DNA from: Pollenia angustigena
Lineage: Eukaryota > Arthropoda > Insecta > Diptera > Polleniidae
Direction: 5' to 3'
Assembly: GCA_930367215.1 (NCBI GenBank)
Contig: OV884060.1
Location: 206,897,253-206,961,252, forward strand
DNA length: 64,000 bases
A model generated the notes under the pieces. That model did not search any database. It saw only the letters and a program-made list of their open reading frames with translations, and was not told where the DNA came from. How positions within the stretch are numbered: position 1 is the first letter of the stretch; every line of letters begins with the position of its first letter. The position numbers and the translations under genes are program-made. Shown one piece after another: positions 34,230 through 45,587 of this stretch.

Positions 34230-34961
34230 TCAGTGCTTGGTGCAAATCGTCTTGCGAAAGAGAAAATTCCAAAAACATAAAAATGCTCGATACAAACAGC
34301 TGTGAAAAATATTTGCATGGATACCTGCCCTAGTGCCTACTCCATGGTGGATCTTAACCACTGGATGACAAACAATGTGTTTACCAACCGCCTCCGAGTT
34401 TGAGTGAATCGAACACACCCAGTTAATAATTTGAGTGCATAATTCAGCAAGATTATACACTCGCCCCTTGTTTAGGAGCTGGAGATTTGTTACCTTTGCT
34501 GCTTTTAGAGAAACGCTAGCAGCATCTGTTGAGTAGCAACCGCACCAGGGATAATCCTCCCTCTGTCCGAACGCTCCCACAAGTGGAAAAATCAGCATTT
34601 TAGTCGGATTTTCAGGATATCCCTTTCCGCGACTTTGGTTTGTTACCCGCAACCACCACATGAACCCCGAAAGTATCTATTCAACTTCCACAATGACAAT
34701 CTTACTGATAGAAAGAAAGCATTTCTCGCAAGAAGCATACTAACAGAGGCCTCAACCAATAGTCAGCCCGGTGCCGTACATCGGGGACTCCCGAGGTACC
34801 AGATAGGATGTCTGATCGCAAAAGATCGTGAAGATCTCCTGAGATTTCTCAATTTTGGATATTTGCCGAACACTAGGTATATAATGCATCAAATTTCCGC
34901 GGAGGATGTAACACCAAAAGGGGGTCTTGATACAGACATACATATGTTCTTTTTATGACGT
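34230..34961. other. Unidentified GC-richer segment with long open frames on both strands
   Basis: A minus frame of 143 codons (34230-34661; for example RVYNLAELCTQIINWVC) and a plus frame of 107 codons (34635-34958; for example LIAKDREDLLRFLNFGYLPN) overlap slightly. GC content and frame length exceed those of the surrounding intron, suggesting mobile-element coding sequence or a captured gene piece. I recognise neither product. A mariner-like remnant follows at 35196. Confidence 0.35.
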
Positions 34962-35195
34962 TTTGCATCACACTACGTAATGTTTCTGGTTGTAGGCCTG
35001 AATATTTTACTTTAGCTGTCTCTGGCTTATTTACATACAAATATTATTTGAAATATCACCAATAAGAGAAATCTGACGCAGTTAAATCTGGTGAATGAGT
35101 TTGCCAAAGGGAATCTGTGTTTTTTTAACGAATTACGTATTATCGTCGTTGTTGCTGGTAGTACATAGCAGTGCTTGCACAATTTAAGTTTTGTA

Positions 35196-35450
35196 TCAAT
35201 GCAGCTTAAGATCTAAGTTAAAAATTCTCTTTAATGTTGTTCTGGAAATGCCCAATTGGCAGAAACGACGATAAGTTGAGACTGATGGACCATTTTCAAC
35301 AATCTGTAGCACATTTTCCAAGTTGCGTTCAGTGCTTATATTTTGTTGAGCACCTCTTACAGGACGGTCGATCACTGTATCCCGTTTCTCAAAATGGCCG
35401 CCTACATATCTAGTCATGAAGGCTGCGGGAGCTGATCTTGGCTTAACATT
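35196..35450 (-). pseudogene. IS630/mariner-type transposase remnant, DNA-binding part
   Basis: The reverse strand reads STERNLENVLQIVENGPSVS, then RRFCQLGISRTTLKRIFNLD and LKLH. This is the characteristic helix-turn-helix region that precedes the DDE_3 domain in a common insect transposase family. The frame stops soon after LKLH and no catalytic part follows. It lies antisense within qvr intron 2. Confidence 0.8.
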
Positions 35451-35698
35451 TTGACGATGTTTTCGCTGCGTCTTAACAATTTATCGTTAATAAAAAATAA
35501 AAATTGGATAATTTTAACCCAACAAAATAACATCATAAAACAAAAATTTAATAAATCCCCAAAAGATTTTTAATAATGCAACAACAACGATAATTGGGAT
35601 TTATTTCCTATTTTAAGGGATTATTTTATTTTTTAATTTTTGGATTGATGCCATATCGAAATAGTTCCTCAAACTTTTAAAATATAATAAATCCCTAA

Positions 35699-36248
35699 AG
35701 CTTACTTTACACTATCACACAAGGAAAACATAACACTGATATAATCACCCCTATCGCAAACAACTACTCCCATGAAAATATTCCCATATTTTTTTATTTC
35801 GTATTGTGAATGATTCCCATAACAAGATTTTTGGGAATGAGTTCCCAAACTTAAAAAATTTGGCATCGCCAATGTTTACTCCCGCGAAATTTTTTAATAA
35901 ATAAATTCCCAACAAGTGTTGATGTGAACGAGAAGGAAACATGTAAATTTTAATTTGTATTTTAAAGTAGGACTAAATTAAATTACTTTTTCCTCTTATT
36001 GAAGGAGTTTACATAAAGAAAATTAAGATAAACACTATTCATTACTTATTTTATCATATTTTTATTAGTATTTTATTTGTATATTTTTCTTTCACAATAC
36101 AGGCACTGACAAGTTACTCACAATAAAGACTTTTGTTTACAAAGCACTGAAAAATAATTCACAATAGAAATTTTTACTCCCAAAATATTTGCGATACCGA
36201 TTTGTTGGGGATGGGAATTTAGAGTTGTTTGATAGTGTAAAAAAGCCT
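35699..36248. mobile_element. 550-bp Harbinger-type MITE, TAA duplication
   Basis: TAA (35696-35698 and 36249-36251) flanks ends AGCTTACTTTACACTATCA and the inverted TGATAGTGTAAAAAAGCCT. Inner words ATTCCCA / TGGGAAT recur in both orientations. No coding region. Confidence 0.85.
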
Positions 36249-36590
36249 TAATATTAATTTTTTTGAACTTATTCCATTTTTGAAAATTTTAAAGAATTCA
36301 CATTAAACACCGTTATTTTTTCCGCGTACGTTGTTCATTCTTTTTTTCATTATATATCAGCTAGCTTCGCTAGATTTCGACATAACCGATCTTTAAAAGG
36401 GTACAGATAACAGTCTGTGAAATATGTTTAGTAGTCTTCGCCCGTTATAGGATATATAGGTTATAAGCTTCAAGTCATCTGCGCTTATAAAAAAAATTTT
36501 TTGTCACATAATAGCAGAATATTGTTGGTCACTTTATCGCGATTCTAATACCAAACATAATCGAAGAAGCGAACGAATTTATTCAACCTA

Positions 36591-36685
36591 CTCTTCAAGT
36601 TTTAATCGTCAAGGCTTCAGTGAGAAATGGCATTCTCTTCTCCCTTCTTTTCTAAAATCTCAAAACTTGACGGCTTAAACTTCAA
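36591..36685. repeat. Degenerate copy of the 45.7-kb hairpin MITE
   Basis: It shares GGCATTCTCTTCTCCCTTCT, TCTAAAATCTCAAAACTTGA and the flanking CTTCAAGTTTTAA layout with the palindrome at 45721-45863, but its arms are diverged. Confidence 0.55.
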
Positions 36686-36688
36686 TAG

Positions 36689-37470
36689 TAGTTGCTTTCG
36701 AGAACACAAAAGTTTTTACTATTTTTTACTAAACTTTACTGCATTTTACGAAATTGCGTTCGAGTACACAAAATGCAGTAAATGAGAACATACATTGAGA
36801 GCGAAAATTGACAGTTCTTGTCTGAGTATTTACAAATTTTTACTGCAGAAATTTTTGCAGTAAAATTTAGTAAATCAAAAAAACATATGTTTCAAAAGCT
36901 AAACAAATAAAAAGCATACAAATTGTGAAAAAATTGTTAAATAAAAGAAAAGTTGAAATAAAAATTAAAAAAAAATAAAAAATAAATAATTAATTAAACT
37001 TGTTTGTGAAGCATTTATTTGGCTAAATACAAACTTTTGAAATTTTTTTTGTTATGTTAATTTCTTAGAGTTGTAAAAGTGTAAAGTATTTGGGTACTTA
37101 AGTAATCAATAGCAAAAAAATGATTCATGTTCTTTTAAATAATTTAACCCGCTACAAATTAGTAAAATCAAATAAAATAAAAAACAAACAAATATAAAAG
37201 ATTACATAAAATAGTTTGTTTGTATTTTCCAAAAATGTTCGTGCTATAAAAAGTATTTAATCGAGTACCGCTAAGAAAACGAGTTAAGTAGTCAAAAGTG
37301 TCAATATTTTTCAACACTTCAATTATTTGCCGTCAGCTGTTGCCTTTATTTAACGAATTTTTACAAATTTTGCGTTCGCGTACTTTTTTTGACAACAGCT
37401 TTATGGAGACCAAATTTTTCAGTTTACTCATTTACTGCATTTTACTGTTAAAGTACTCAAACGCCCCTAG
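36689..37470. mobile_element. Possible hAT-like element with GCGTTYGAGTAC repeats
   Basis: The ends TAGTTGCTTTCGAGAAC and the inverted GTACTCAAACGCCCCTA align with several mismatches. The word GCGTTCGAGTAC or a variant recurs inside (36755, 37370), as do TTTACTGCATTTTAC words near both ends. No matching 8-bp duplication was found, so the borders are tentative. Confidence 0.45.
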
Positions 37471-37490
37471 TGTTAACCAGCACTAATTAC

Positions 37491-37899
37491 CCAGCGGGAA
37501 AATGTAATCAATAGAAATCGAGAGAGTAATACATATGTATACATACTTATATCTTATATAATATTTGTTTCCAGAATATATTATTCTTAACACGGAACAT
37601 GTCCAAGGATTGTTAAACATTATTTTAATGCATCCTGCGAATGAATTAAATAATGCATCCTTTATGATAAACATTTGTAAACGTAATAAAGACAGAAAAA
37701 AATAACGAATTTTTATTGAGAAAATATATATAAAAAAACACGAATAATTGTGTGGGAATATACGTGGTAATCAATGCATAATTATTTTGTCTGATAAATT
37801 ACCTTCTCGATTCCAATGAATACATTTTTATTCTTTCGAAAATAATACATTATTTTTTTTTTGTTATTAATATAATCAATTCCTCATTTTCCCGCTGGG
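37491..37899. mobile_element. 409-bp TA-flanked MITE, TIR CCCAGCGGGAAAATG
   Basis: TA on both sides (37489-37490, 37900-37901) flanks the perfect inverted ends CCCAGCGGGAAAATG and CATTTTCCCGCTGGG. The interior is AT-rich and non-coding. Confidence 0.85.
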
Positions 37900-37915
37900 T
37901 ATGCTTTGTATATAC

Positions 37916-38660
37916 TAGTGCTGGGAAACTAGTACTATCGATATTATCGATAGTCTTAAAAAATCGAAAATATCGATAGGAAAAATATCCATATCGATAT
38001 TATTATAATTTAAAATACAGCTATGAAGACATGTAACAGCAGCTTTACACACACAGTTTTTTGCTGCAAGTTTTTACTTGTTTTTATTAAATTGCGCTGA
38101 ATTGCAGCAATGAATACAAACAACAAGAATTGCAGGTGGTATGGATTGCTTAGCTGTGCTTTCTTACTGCTAGTTAAAGGCCTTTTAGTCGAAATTTGTA
38201 CATGTTTACATAGGGACTAAAATATGAAATATTCTTTTAATGTTGTAAAAAAATGCAAATCCAAATGAAATTGCAATTGCGAGCATAGGACAAAACAATG
38301 AACGACCATTAGAGGATAAATAAGTTCGCTAGATTGATTACCTTTTTTGGGTTGAAAATCAAAACCAATTTAGAAAATTGTCTAAGGTTGCAATAAAATA
38401 TTTTATAGTCCCTGCTACTTCGGTTCCTTCAGAAAGGTGCTTATCAATTTTTCAAAAACTGTCATATAAAATAACGTGCGTACATAGTACATACTTACGT
38501 CTCATACGTTCAATAAAGTGATAAAAACAACGAACTGTAGCCTAATAAAAAACTAGTTAAAATTTTCCTGCAGAAGTACAAACATTCAGTCGATAGTAAT
38601 ATCGATAGTATCGATAATAAAATTGAACTATCGATAAATATCGATAGTATCCCATCACTA
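37916..38660. mobile_element. hAT element, duplication GTATATAC, inserted on the pogo edge
   Basis: The perfect 8-bp repeat GTATATAC (37908-37915, 38661-38668) flanks ends TAGTGCTGGGAAACTA and the inverted TAGTATCCCATCACTA. TATCGATA words fill both subterminal zones. It carries a transposase C-terminal remnant. The right duplicate overlaps the first base and TA flank of the pogo-like element, so the hAT entered exactly at that element's end. Confidence 0.92.
38348..38521 (+). pseudogene. hAT transposase dimerisation domain remnant
   Basis: The frame reads FRKLSKVAIKYFIVPATSVP, then SERCLSIFQKLSYKI, matching the hAT C-terminal block (LS-x-x-A-x-x-Y-L-x-x-PATSVPSER-x-FS). The usual F-S is altered and the last helix region continues in another frame. 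It belongs to the hAT at 37916-38660. Confidence 0.85.
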
Positions 38661-39018
38661 GTATATACAGTATTTATCGGATATAAGAACATCTCGTATA
38701 AGAACAAAACGCTTATAAGAAACCTTTTCAAAAACACCATGTCTTTTTTGCGATTTTTCTAACAAAAAAGGTTTCATATAAGAAAAACGCTTATAAGAAA
38801 AAAACTGATAAAAGAACATTTTTCTTAAACACCAAAATCACAAAATGTATAGAAAAAGAATTTATATAAGAAACTTCCAACGGCAACACAGAATTTATGT
38901 AGTTTGCATGGACAACTCTGTTTTCTGACAGTTTTACAACAAGAACAAAGTTTTTTTTTTTACTTTTAGTTTTAGATGAGTACTCATGAGATGCTTTGTG
39001 TTTTTGCCAATAAAAACA

Positions 39019-39164
39019 AAAGTTAAAATTTTAAAAGAAATACAAAACGGGATAAAAAGAAGCGAAATTGCAAAAAAATATAATATTGGACTTTCAACGT
39101 TATCGTAAATAGTGAAAAACTCAAAAGACATAGACAATAATTATTTAAAAGTTAGAAACGTAAA
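39019..39164 (+). pseudogene. pogo-type transposase N-terminal HTH remnant
   Basis: The frame reads KVKILKEIQNGIKRSEIAKK, then YNIGLSTLS, a stop, and IVKNSKDI. This matches the N-terminal psq-like helix-turn-helix of pogo/CENP-B proteins (iLk-x-ie-x-G-x-k-x-x-diAkk-x-gi-x-x-STLs-x-ik). One in-frame stop is seen, and the coding sequence is cut by the MITE at 39165. Confidence 0.8.
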
Positions 39165-39307
39165 CATGGGGTCTTCAACTGACAATTTTTTGTCATACCA
39201 AACGTCGAAGTCCATATAAAAATAACTTTAAAATTTTTGTCAGCGTTTTTTTTTATATGAAGTTTGACGTTTATTATAACAAAAAATTGTCAGATGAAGA
39301 CCCTATG
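39165..39307. mobile_element. 143-bp palindromic MITE inside the pogo-like element
   Basis: The arms CATGGGGTCTTCAACTGACA and the inverted ...TGTCAGATGAAGACCCTATG pair for about 60 bp, including CAATTTTTTGTCATA. It interrupts the pogo HTH frame. The target duplication is unclear. Confidence 0.75.
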
Positions 39308-39511
39308 TAACAAAAAAATAGACATAAAACCAAAATATGAAAGTCTTATGACCATAGCTACTTATATAAGAAATAAGTTTCTTATATAAAATAGTTGTAT
39401 ATAAGAAAGAAACGCTTATAAGAAACATTTTTCCTGGATTTTTTAAGTTTCTTATATCCGATAAATACTGTACATAAATTTTATAAGAGGCAGGTCTTAT
39501 GTATAAACTAA

Positions 39512-40174
39512 TGGTGTTTTCTTTTCTAAAAAATAATGATGCATTATAATTGGGTAATATATTTATTAGGTTACACGAACCCTTTCAAAGTGATACATTT
39601 TTCTAAGTTACAATGGAACAAAATAATAGCTACGTTTTGCACTCAACACTAATGTGTATTTAGCGTGTTAAATATTGAATGCAAAGTTTGTACTAAAAGC
39701 GATATTCACCACGCTTGTAGCAATTTTCAACATTAAATTTTCTTACAATTCCAATAAGCGTTAACAGCACTGATTTTCAATAATTAATGTCAGCTGTTGT
39801 TAAAAATTTTGCGACAAAATATAAATAAATATAATAAAAGTAATAAAAGTAAAACAAACGAAAAACAAAAAGTTTTTATATCCATCACAATAGAACTAAA
39901 AATCACAATATAAGGCAAATTGTCCGCAAACTCAAGAACAAAAAAATACTTGCTTGCATAAAAAAGTATTTTCGCAGATGCAAAAAAGGGTATTGTCTCA
40001 CACTCAGTTATAACTGCGGGTAAGAAATGGAACAAATTTGCCATTTATTGTTGTTACATGTTTAGAAAGGAAAACGACAACTTCTCACATTTTTGCAAAT
40101 ATTTTTAGAATGGAACAAAAACCCGCACGAATGGTTGCATATATGGAACATTATTGTCAGAAAAGAAAACACCA
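39512..40174. mobile_element. 663-bp MITE, TAA duplication, TIR TGGTGTTTTCTTTTCT
   Basis: TAA (39509-39511, 40175-40177) flanks ends TGGTGTTTTCTTTTCT and AGAAAAGAAAACACCA. The element at 45588-46170 has the same TIR (one Y position) and a TTA duplication, so the two are family members. Frames inside are not recognised. Confidence 0.85.
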
Positions 40175-40177
40175 TAA

Positions 40178-40998
40178 ACATATAAAAAAAATAAACGGTT
40201 GTTTTTCGTTAGTTATTATTTTGCATTTTTGTACCGAAAGAAAAACACAACAGTTTTCGTGAAGACTTTCAAGGATATAAAAGTATATTTTTTCAAAGGA
40301 CATTTTTTTAATATTTTTGTTTAGGAAACGTTAAGTGAATATTTTTAAAAATTCTATAGATTTTCCCCTTAACCTTGATATAAAAACAAAAATATTTTAA
40401 ATAGGCATCTTGAAGAAATGCCAAGTCCTTTAAAAAGGATAAAACACCAGGAAATGAAAAACTCAGTATGACAGTTCACTTGACAGCTCATCCTTTCGTA
40501 AGTTCTATCGGGCTGTAAAGTACACCTTTTACTAAAAAACAGTACATATCTCTTTTTTTACTGCGTTACATAATTTTGCACAAATTAAACCTAAAAGATG
40601 TCTTTAAAGCTAAAAATTCGTTAATATTGTATTTTAAGATTGTGATTTTGCCAGACTCAACTAAACTTGCGATAGTTAAACGTCCTGATTAGGGCATCTT
40701 ATGTCAAACGAAAACTTATTTGTATTCCTAGCGATTTTTCTTTTTAAATTTTGATTTACATGAATCATAAGACATTTCGCATGGATTCACTTTACGTTAA
40801 TGTTCTGTTTCTATTACTTTTGTTGGCGGTCTAATGTAATTATATTGTATATAATTCTTAATTCTAAACATAAAAAAAAAAAAAAAATAAAAACACAAAA
40901 ATCAAATGCTAAAACTCAATTTTTTCTCTAACCAAAAACAATCAAACAAAATAATAATGTGATAAAAAAAAACACATTCATTTGCAAAACGAATGCAG
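40178..40998 (+). other. qvr: End of qvr intron 2
   Basis: AT-rich. An A run at 40872-40887 and a polypyrimidine-poor acceptor region (TTTGCAAAACGAATGCAG) precede exon 3. Nothing else is recognised. Confidence 0.5.
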
Positions 40999-41145
40999 CA
41001 CGTAAAATATATTGTTACGAATGTGATTCCTGGACAGATGCCAGATGTAAGGATCCCTTTAACTATACTGCATTGCCAAGAGATCAGCCACCATTGATGA
41101 CATGCCATGGCTGCTGTGTTAAAATGGTGCGACACTCAAAATCAC
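40999..41145 (+). CDS. qvr: quiver/sleepless, coding exon 3 (first half of Ly6 domain)
   Basis: Encodes the split codon 40 (Thr) and residues 41-88. It contains the Ly6 hallmark YCYECDSW and cysteines 45, 48, 56, 75, 78 and 79, plus an N-glycosylation sequon at Asn61 (NYT). The acceptor is chosen because it restores ECQTR in frame; the donor is TCAC|GTAAGT. From memory, residues 43-85 are almost identical to the Drosophila protein, far above what the flanking DNA shows, which indicates strong purifying selection. Phase 1 at both ends. Confidence 0.95.
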
Positions 41146-41206
41146 GTAAGTTGAAATAAATTTAATAATTAATTTTTTTTTTTTTTTAATTTAACTCTCT
41201 TAATAA

Positions 41207-41578
<372 letters not shown>

Positions 41579-42037
41579 ATTACAATTTTTTTCTTTCTCT
41601 GTAGTTTTCTATTAGTTTATCTCACTTACATGAAAAAATACTCACTCATAGATATTCTATCTTTCGTTATTTCTCCCCCCTTTCTGTCATACATGTAATG
41701 TATTTTGTAGAGTTTTGTAATGCTAAAGACATGTTTCAAACAAAAACTAATTTAATAATTATTTAATTTCTAATTATATTTACAACCAACTATTTTTTTG
41801 GAAAAAATACTTTTGTTATGTAAAACTTTTTCTATACCAATAATACTATATTTAATTATTTTAGTAGTCATATTTTCTGCTTAAATATTAATAACAATTG
41901 TTAAACTATTTTATTTAAATTTTTTATTTATTAATAATTTAAATTTAAGAGTGTTCTTTTTTGTTTAACAAAAAAAAATAGTCGTCATTGCATAAAAAAT
42001 ATTGTAAAACATAAATGGTTTCTCTAATTACAAAGAC
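41579..42037 (+). other. qvr: Probable qvr 3' UTR, proximal part
   Basis: AT-rich sequence after the stop. No convincing AATAAA with a downstream GT-rich element was found close by, so the 3' end is undefined and may be kilobases further. Confidence 0.4.
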
Positions 42038-42274
42038 AAAGGCTGGAGTCTAATCACCGCATTCGAATAAATAGACTATCGAATTATTTTACATACGATA
42101 AACACTGACGTTTCGAATGAAAACTCGATAAAGGTAATGTCGAGTTACTCGATATCGCATGCTATTATTTCAAATTCAATATATTTTATTCGATATCGCG
42201 TTTAATGATACCAAAATAAATGATATCGATCAATTTTGCTCGATATCGTATGCGGTGATTAGACCCCAGACTTT
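42038..42274. mobile_element. 237-bp MITE, TIR with GTCTAATCACCGCAT
   Basis: The ends AAAGGCTGGAGTCTAATCAC and the inverted GTGATTAGACCCCAGACTTT match with two or three differences. The inner part is dense in CGATATCG words. Confidence 0.75.
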
Positions 42275-42277
42275 AAA

Positions 42278-42469
42278 ACGCAGTATTGCAATGCAACACT
42301 AAATGGCAAATAATTCATAATCCACAACTTTTCTGTAAGCAATGCCTTGGGCTCATTATTGCATGGTAACCGTATTTTCTGCACAACGTATGCGAAATTT
42401 GTGCATTGTTTTTATTTGTGATGCTTTGTCAACGCATTTGTTTTTTGTGATACTTTGCAATACTGCATT
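42278..42469. mobile_element. 192-bp MITE, TIR AACGCAGTATTGCAATG
   Basis: The ends AACGCAGTATTGCAATG and the inverted CTTTGCAATACTGCATTT are near perfect. It abuts the previous MITE (three bases between them). Confidence 0.7.
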
Positions 42470-42540
42470 TATGAAGACAGCGAAACATTTTTAATTTAAA
42501 GGAATTAGTCAAAACTCTGTATATTAAATCTAGGATTTAC

Positions 42541-42770
42541 ATTGCTATAATTCAATCGCACGATATCAGTGGCCAGTTCGCATTACATCTACGTGAGCTG
42601 AACATGTCCTTAAATCACTTGTGCAGATTGTTCAACATGGCTTGAACTGTGTGGCATGTAGCGCCGTCTTGTTGAAACCACATGTCGTTTGGTGTCCGTA
42701 TCATCCAATTCAAGCCAAAAGAAGTTGATATTCGACCAATGGCAACGCGATGCAAAATTCGCCGTGTTGT
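42541..42770 (-). pseudogene. IS630/mariner transposase catalytic-domain remnant
   Basis: The reverse strand reads NDMWFQQDGATCHTVQAMLN, the second catalytic-Asp motif (WFQQDGAxxH) of DDE_3 transposases, preceded by degenerate TTTRRILHRVAIGRIS. It is followed by a stop and NWPLISCD. The copy is different from, and older than, the one at 53201-53940. Confidence 0.8.
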
Positions 42771-43140
42771 GGTTTCTGGTACTTTTTTTCTTTTTGATAT
42801 ATTTGGTATGCAGATGCCATATGGTCAGGATTAAAATATAGGGTACTTTTCAAGGGATAAAATTGGTGCCTTTTTAGGGTTCAAACGGGATAAAATTAGT
42901 ACTTTTTCTCTTTTTGATAAATTCGATATACATACATACAGGTTATAGCTAACAATAACATACAGTGTACTTTTTGGGGCCTTAAATCAGGAAAAGCTGG
43001 TACTCTTGGTACTTTTTCTCTTTTCGTAAAATTTGGTATAGAGATATCATATGAATCAAATTAAAATATAAGGACATTTTTATTATGTAAAAACGGATAA
43101 AATTGGCACTTTTTCTGTTTTTGATAAATTTGATATAACA
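42771..43140. repeat. Degenerate tandem repeats, about 110-130 bp, 3-4 units
   Basis: The unit carries ATAAAATTRGTACTTTTTCTC followed by TTTTTGATAAATTYGATATA; copies are near 42780, 42895, 43005 and 43100. Divergence is high. It abuts the mariner remnant. Confidence 0.6.
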
Positions 43141-44987
43141 TAAGTAATGACCCAGTTGCCGAAATATGTATACATATCAGGAGGACCCTTGCTTTTGTTA
43201 TGGAGCAGGTTTGTGTATATTTCAAACATTTTTAATATTCACACAAACATCTTGCTGCTTGTGTCGTTCGTTTGTTTGGCAATTGCGTTAGGTTTTTTTA
43301 AAAAGCGCTTTTTTTCCTTTTGGGAACTAAGGGTTTCTACAATATTATTCCATCTTATTCTTTCTTGACTTAATATTATTCTTTCGTTAAATGACACATG
43401 ACAGTTCTTCGGTCGTCCTCTTACTCTACTGTCATGAGGCTTCCAATATTAAGCATATCTTGTGATGCTTTCCGGGGCTTTGCGAAGAATATGAGTTTTA
43501 ATTGAAGATGGAAGCGCTTAAGGTATGTTAAATTGTAAACAAGTTTAAAAGCAATCTGCTTACAATAACAACATATAAGCTGTTACTCACTGATAAATGT
43601 TAGTTTTCATAAAATACTTTTGCAAAGCTTACAATCTTTACCTCTCGGTGCTCTAAAAGTTTTGGCAGAATATTTAAATACGTTATTTTTCTAACATGGC
43701 GGCTATTTTTATTTATATATTATTAATTTATAGTTTTAAACGTTTAAAGTTTAAATTTAAACTTTTTTTTATTTGAATTAAAACACCAACAAAAAATTTA
43801 AAAAAAAAACAAACATTGTGCTAGTCCACTCAAATAATTTAAAAAAAAAATTAAGAGATAACCTCAAACTTTTAGTGAAACCTCACTTAAAAAAAATTAA
43901 TTTAGTTACAAAAGAAAAATTCTTTAGAAGCATATTGCATGTAGTTAATTTTATAAAATCCATGCGTAAAAGTAGAATTTGAATTGAAAAATTAATATTA
44001 AAACTGGCAAATTTACGATTTTTTTTATTTCTGCCAAAAAATTTTGCTCATTTAAAAATTCTGGTTCCAATTTTGACCAAAAAAGCAATTCAATTTCCTT
44101 CAATTTTTAAAAAAATGGTTACTGAATTTATATTCTTTATATATTTAGTTTTATTATTTTGTTTATAATCTTGTTATTGTAGTAAAATTTAATTTAAAAT
44201 TAATTATTTTTTAACTAGAATTTAGGGAATTCATATCATGTATGTTCATTAAACGACTGTATTCAGATAAAATTGAAACGAAATGACATTAAAAAGGCAA
44301 ATTATTATTTTTAATTTTATTAACAAAACAAAAACAACAAAAAATTTATAAAAAAAAATTGTGTAAACTAAAAAATATACATTTAAATTTTTTAAGTAGT
44401 TTAAGTAATAAAAAATTAACTTAATTATATTTAAACTTATTATTAATTGGCTTTAAATACGAAAAACAAGTTTTAATTTTATAAAATCAAAATTATAAAA
44501 AATAAAAATTATATTTTTACTATTGAAATGTTTTTAAATTTATTTTTTTATTTACCATTTCTCTTCTATTATAGAACTTTATTGAAAATAGGAAAAAAAT
44601 CAAAAATATATTTCTTCTTATTAATTATGTTTAAACAATTAGAAGGGAGTTCTGGCTAGAGTTTTGGAAATTTAAAAACGGTTTGAATACGATGGCTGTT
44701 TTTTTTAATATAGCGAAAAGTTTTCGAATCATATTTATAAAATAAAAAAAATATAAACCTACATTCATATGTATATGTATGTATATGAGAATACAATTTA
44801 AAGCAAATAAACAGTGTTACCATTTTAGAAATGAAGAAAAGCGTTAAGTGTATTGTAAAAACGAGTAAGAAAATTACGAAAAAGGGTAAAAAGTGTCAAG
44901 AGAAAAAATGAGTGTTTGAAAAATTTTCAAATTGTTTTGCTTATTAAAATTATCTTCCTCTTTCTCCTAAAAAATTAAGATTTCAGC
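43141..44987. other. AT-rich stretch, nothing recognised
   Basis: Long A/T-dominated sequence with many A runs. A hydrophobic + frame at 43147-43368 matches nothing and is probably fortuitous. It may be transcribed as qvr 3' UTR, but that cannot be shown here. Confidence 0.4.
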
Positions 44988-45226
44988 GGCCTAATTCTGG
45001 CAGTCGGGATCGAGTACTTTTTCGATTCGAAAGCAGTTTTATTTCTAATTCTTTCAGTCGATACTGAACGAATCGAAATTATTTTTGTAAGTATTGTGAA
45101 ACTCAAATTAATGGTTTACAACACTGAAAAAATAATTCCGATTCGTTCAGTATGGACTGAAATAATTACATATTAAATTGCTTTCGAATCGAGAAAGTAC
45201 TCGATCACGACTGTCAGAATTAGGCC
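44988..45226. mobile_element. 239-bp MITE with about 48-bp TIRs, GGCCTAATTCTG
   Basis: The ends GGCCTAATTCTGGCAGTCGG and the inverted CGACTGTCAGAATTAGGCC continue through GATCGAGTACTTT and TCGATTCGAAAGC. A second inverted pair (GATACTGAACGAATCG) is central. One end of the same family is found alone at 1340-1392. Confidence 0.85.
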
Positions 45227-45587
45227 CCTGAACTAAAGACTAAAACGTTAAATCAGCACTAAGAGAATGTCTAAAATCAGGCATAGCAAATGAATTACTT
45301 TTTTAAATTATTTTACAAAAATATTTGCTTTTAAAGTACTTAAAATATATTTTTTTTTTGTATTGAAGATTATTGTTTTCCAAATTTAAAATTTTCATGC
45401 CCAAAAAAAATCCATTTTGCTTGTGTGAACGAACAACTCTTGAACAAAACGTTGGCAGAATAACAACTTTTGTATATAAAAAGCCGTCATTGATGTCAAA
45501 CAAAAATATTTATGCAAATAAATGTTTGAATAAAATCAAAACATCGACAACACATTGATGGCTCATGAAGACGGCTTTATTCTATTA
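45227..45587. other. Short spacer
   Basis: Frames on both strands are incidental; nothing is recognised. Confidence 0.4.

Larger units (their letters stand above)
38668..39470. mobile_element. pogo-like element, TA duplication
   Basis: The ends CAGTATTTATCGGATATAAG and the inverted CTTATATCCGATAAATACTG are near perfect over about 24 bp and flanked by TA (38666-38667, 39471-39472). CAGT-starting TIRs with TA targets fit the pogo branch of Tc1/mariner. TTATAAGAAA-type words recur inside both ends. It contains a CENP-B/psq-like helix-turn-helix remnant and a nested palindromic MITE. Confidence 0.85.

Noticed and set aside
42771..43140. Regularly spaced similar units as a possible CRISPR-like array
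   Set aside because: The units are long and diverged with no short identical repeats and spacers, and the setting is an animal genome.
43147..43368. Hydrophobic 73-codon plus frame
   Set aside because: T-rich DNA commonly gives hydrophobic frames; no gene context, motif or homologue is recognised.
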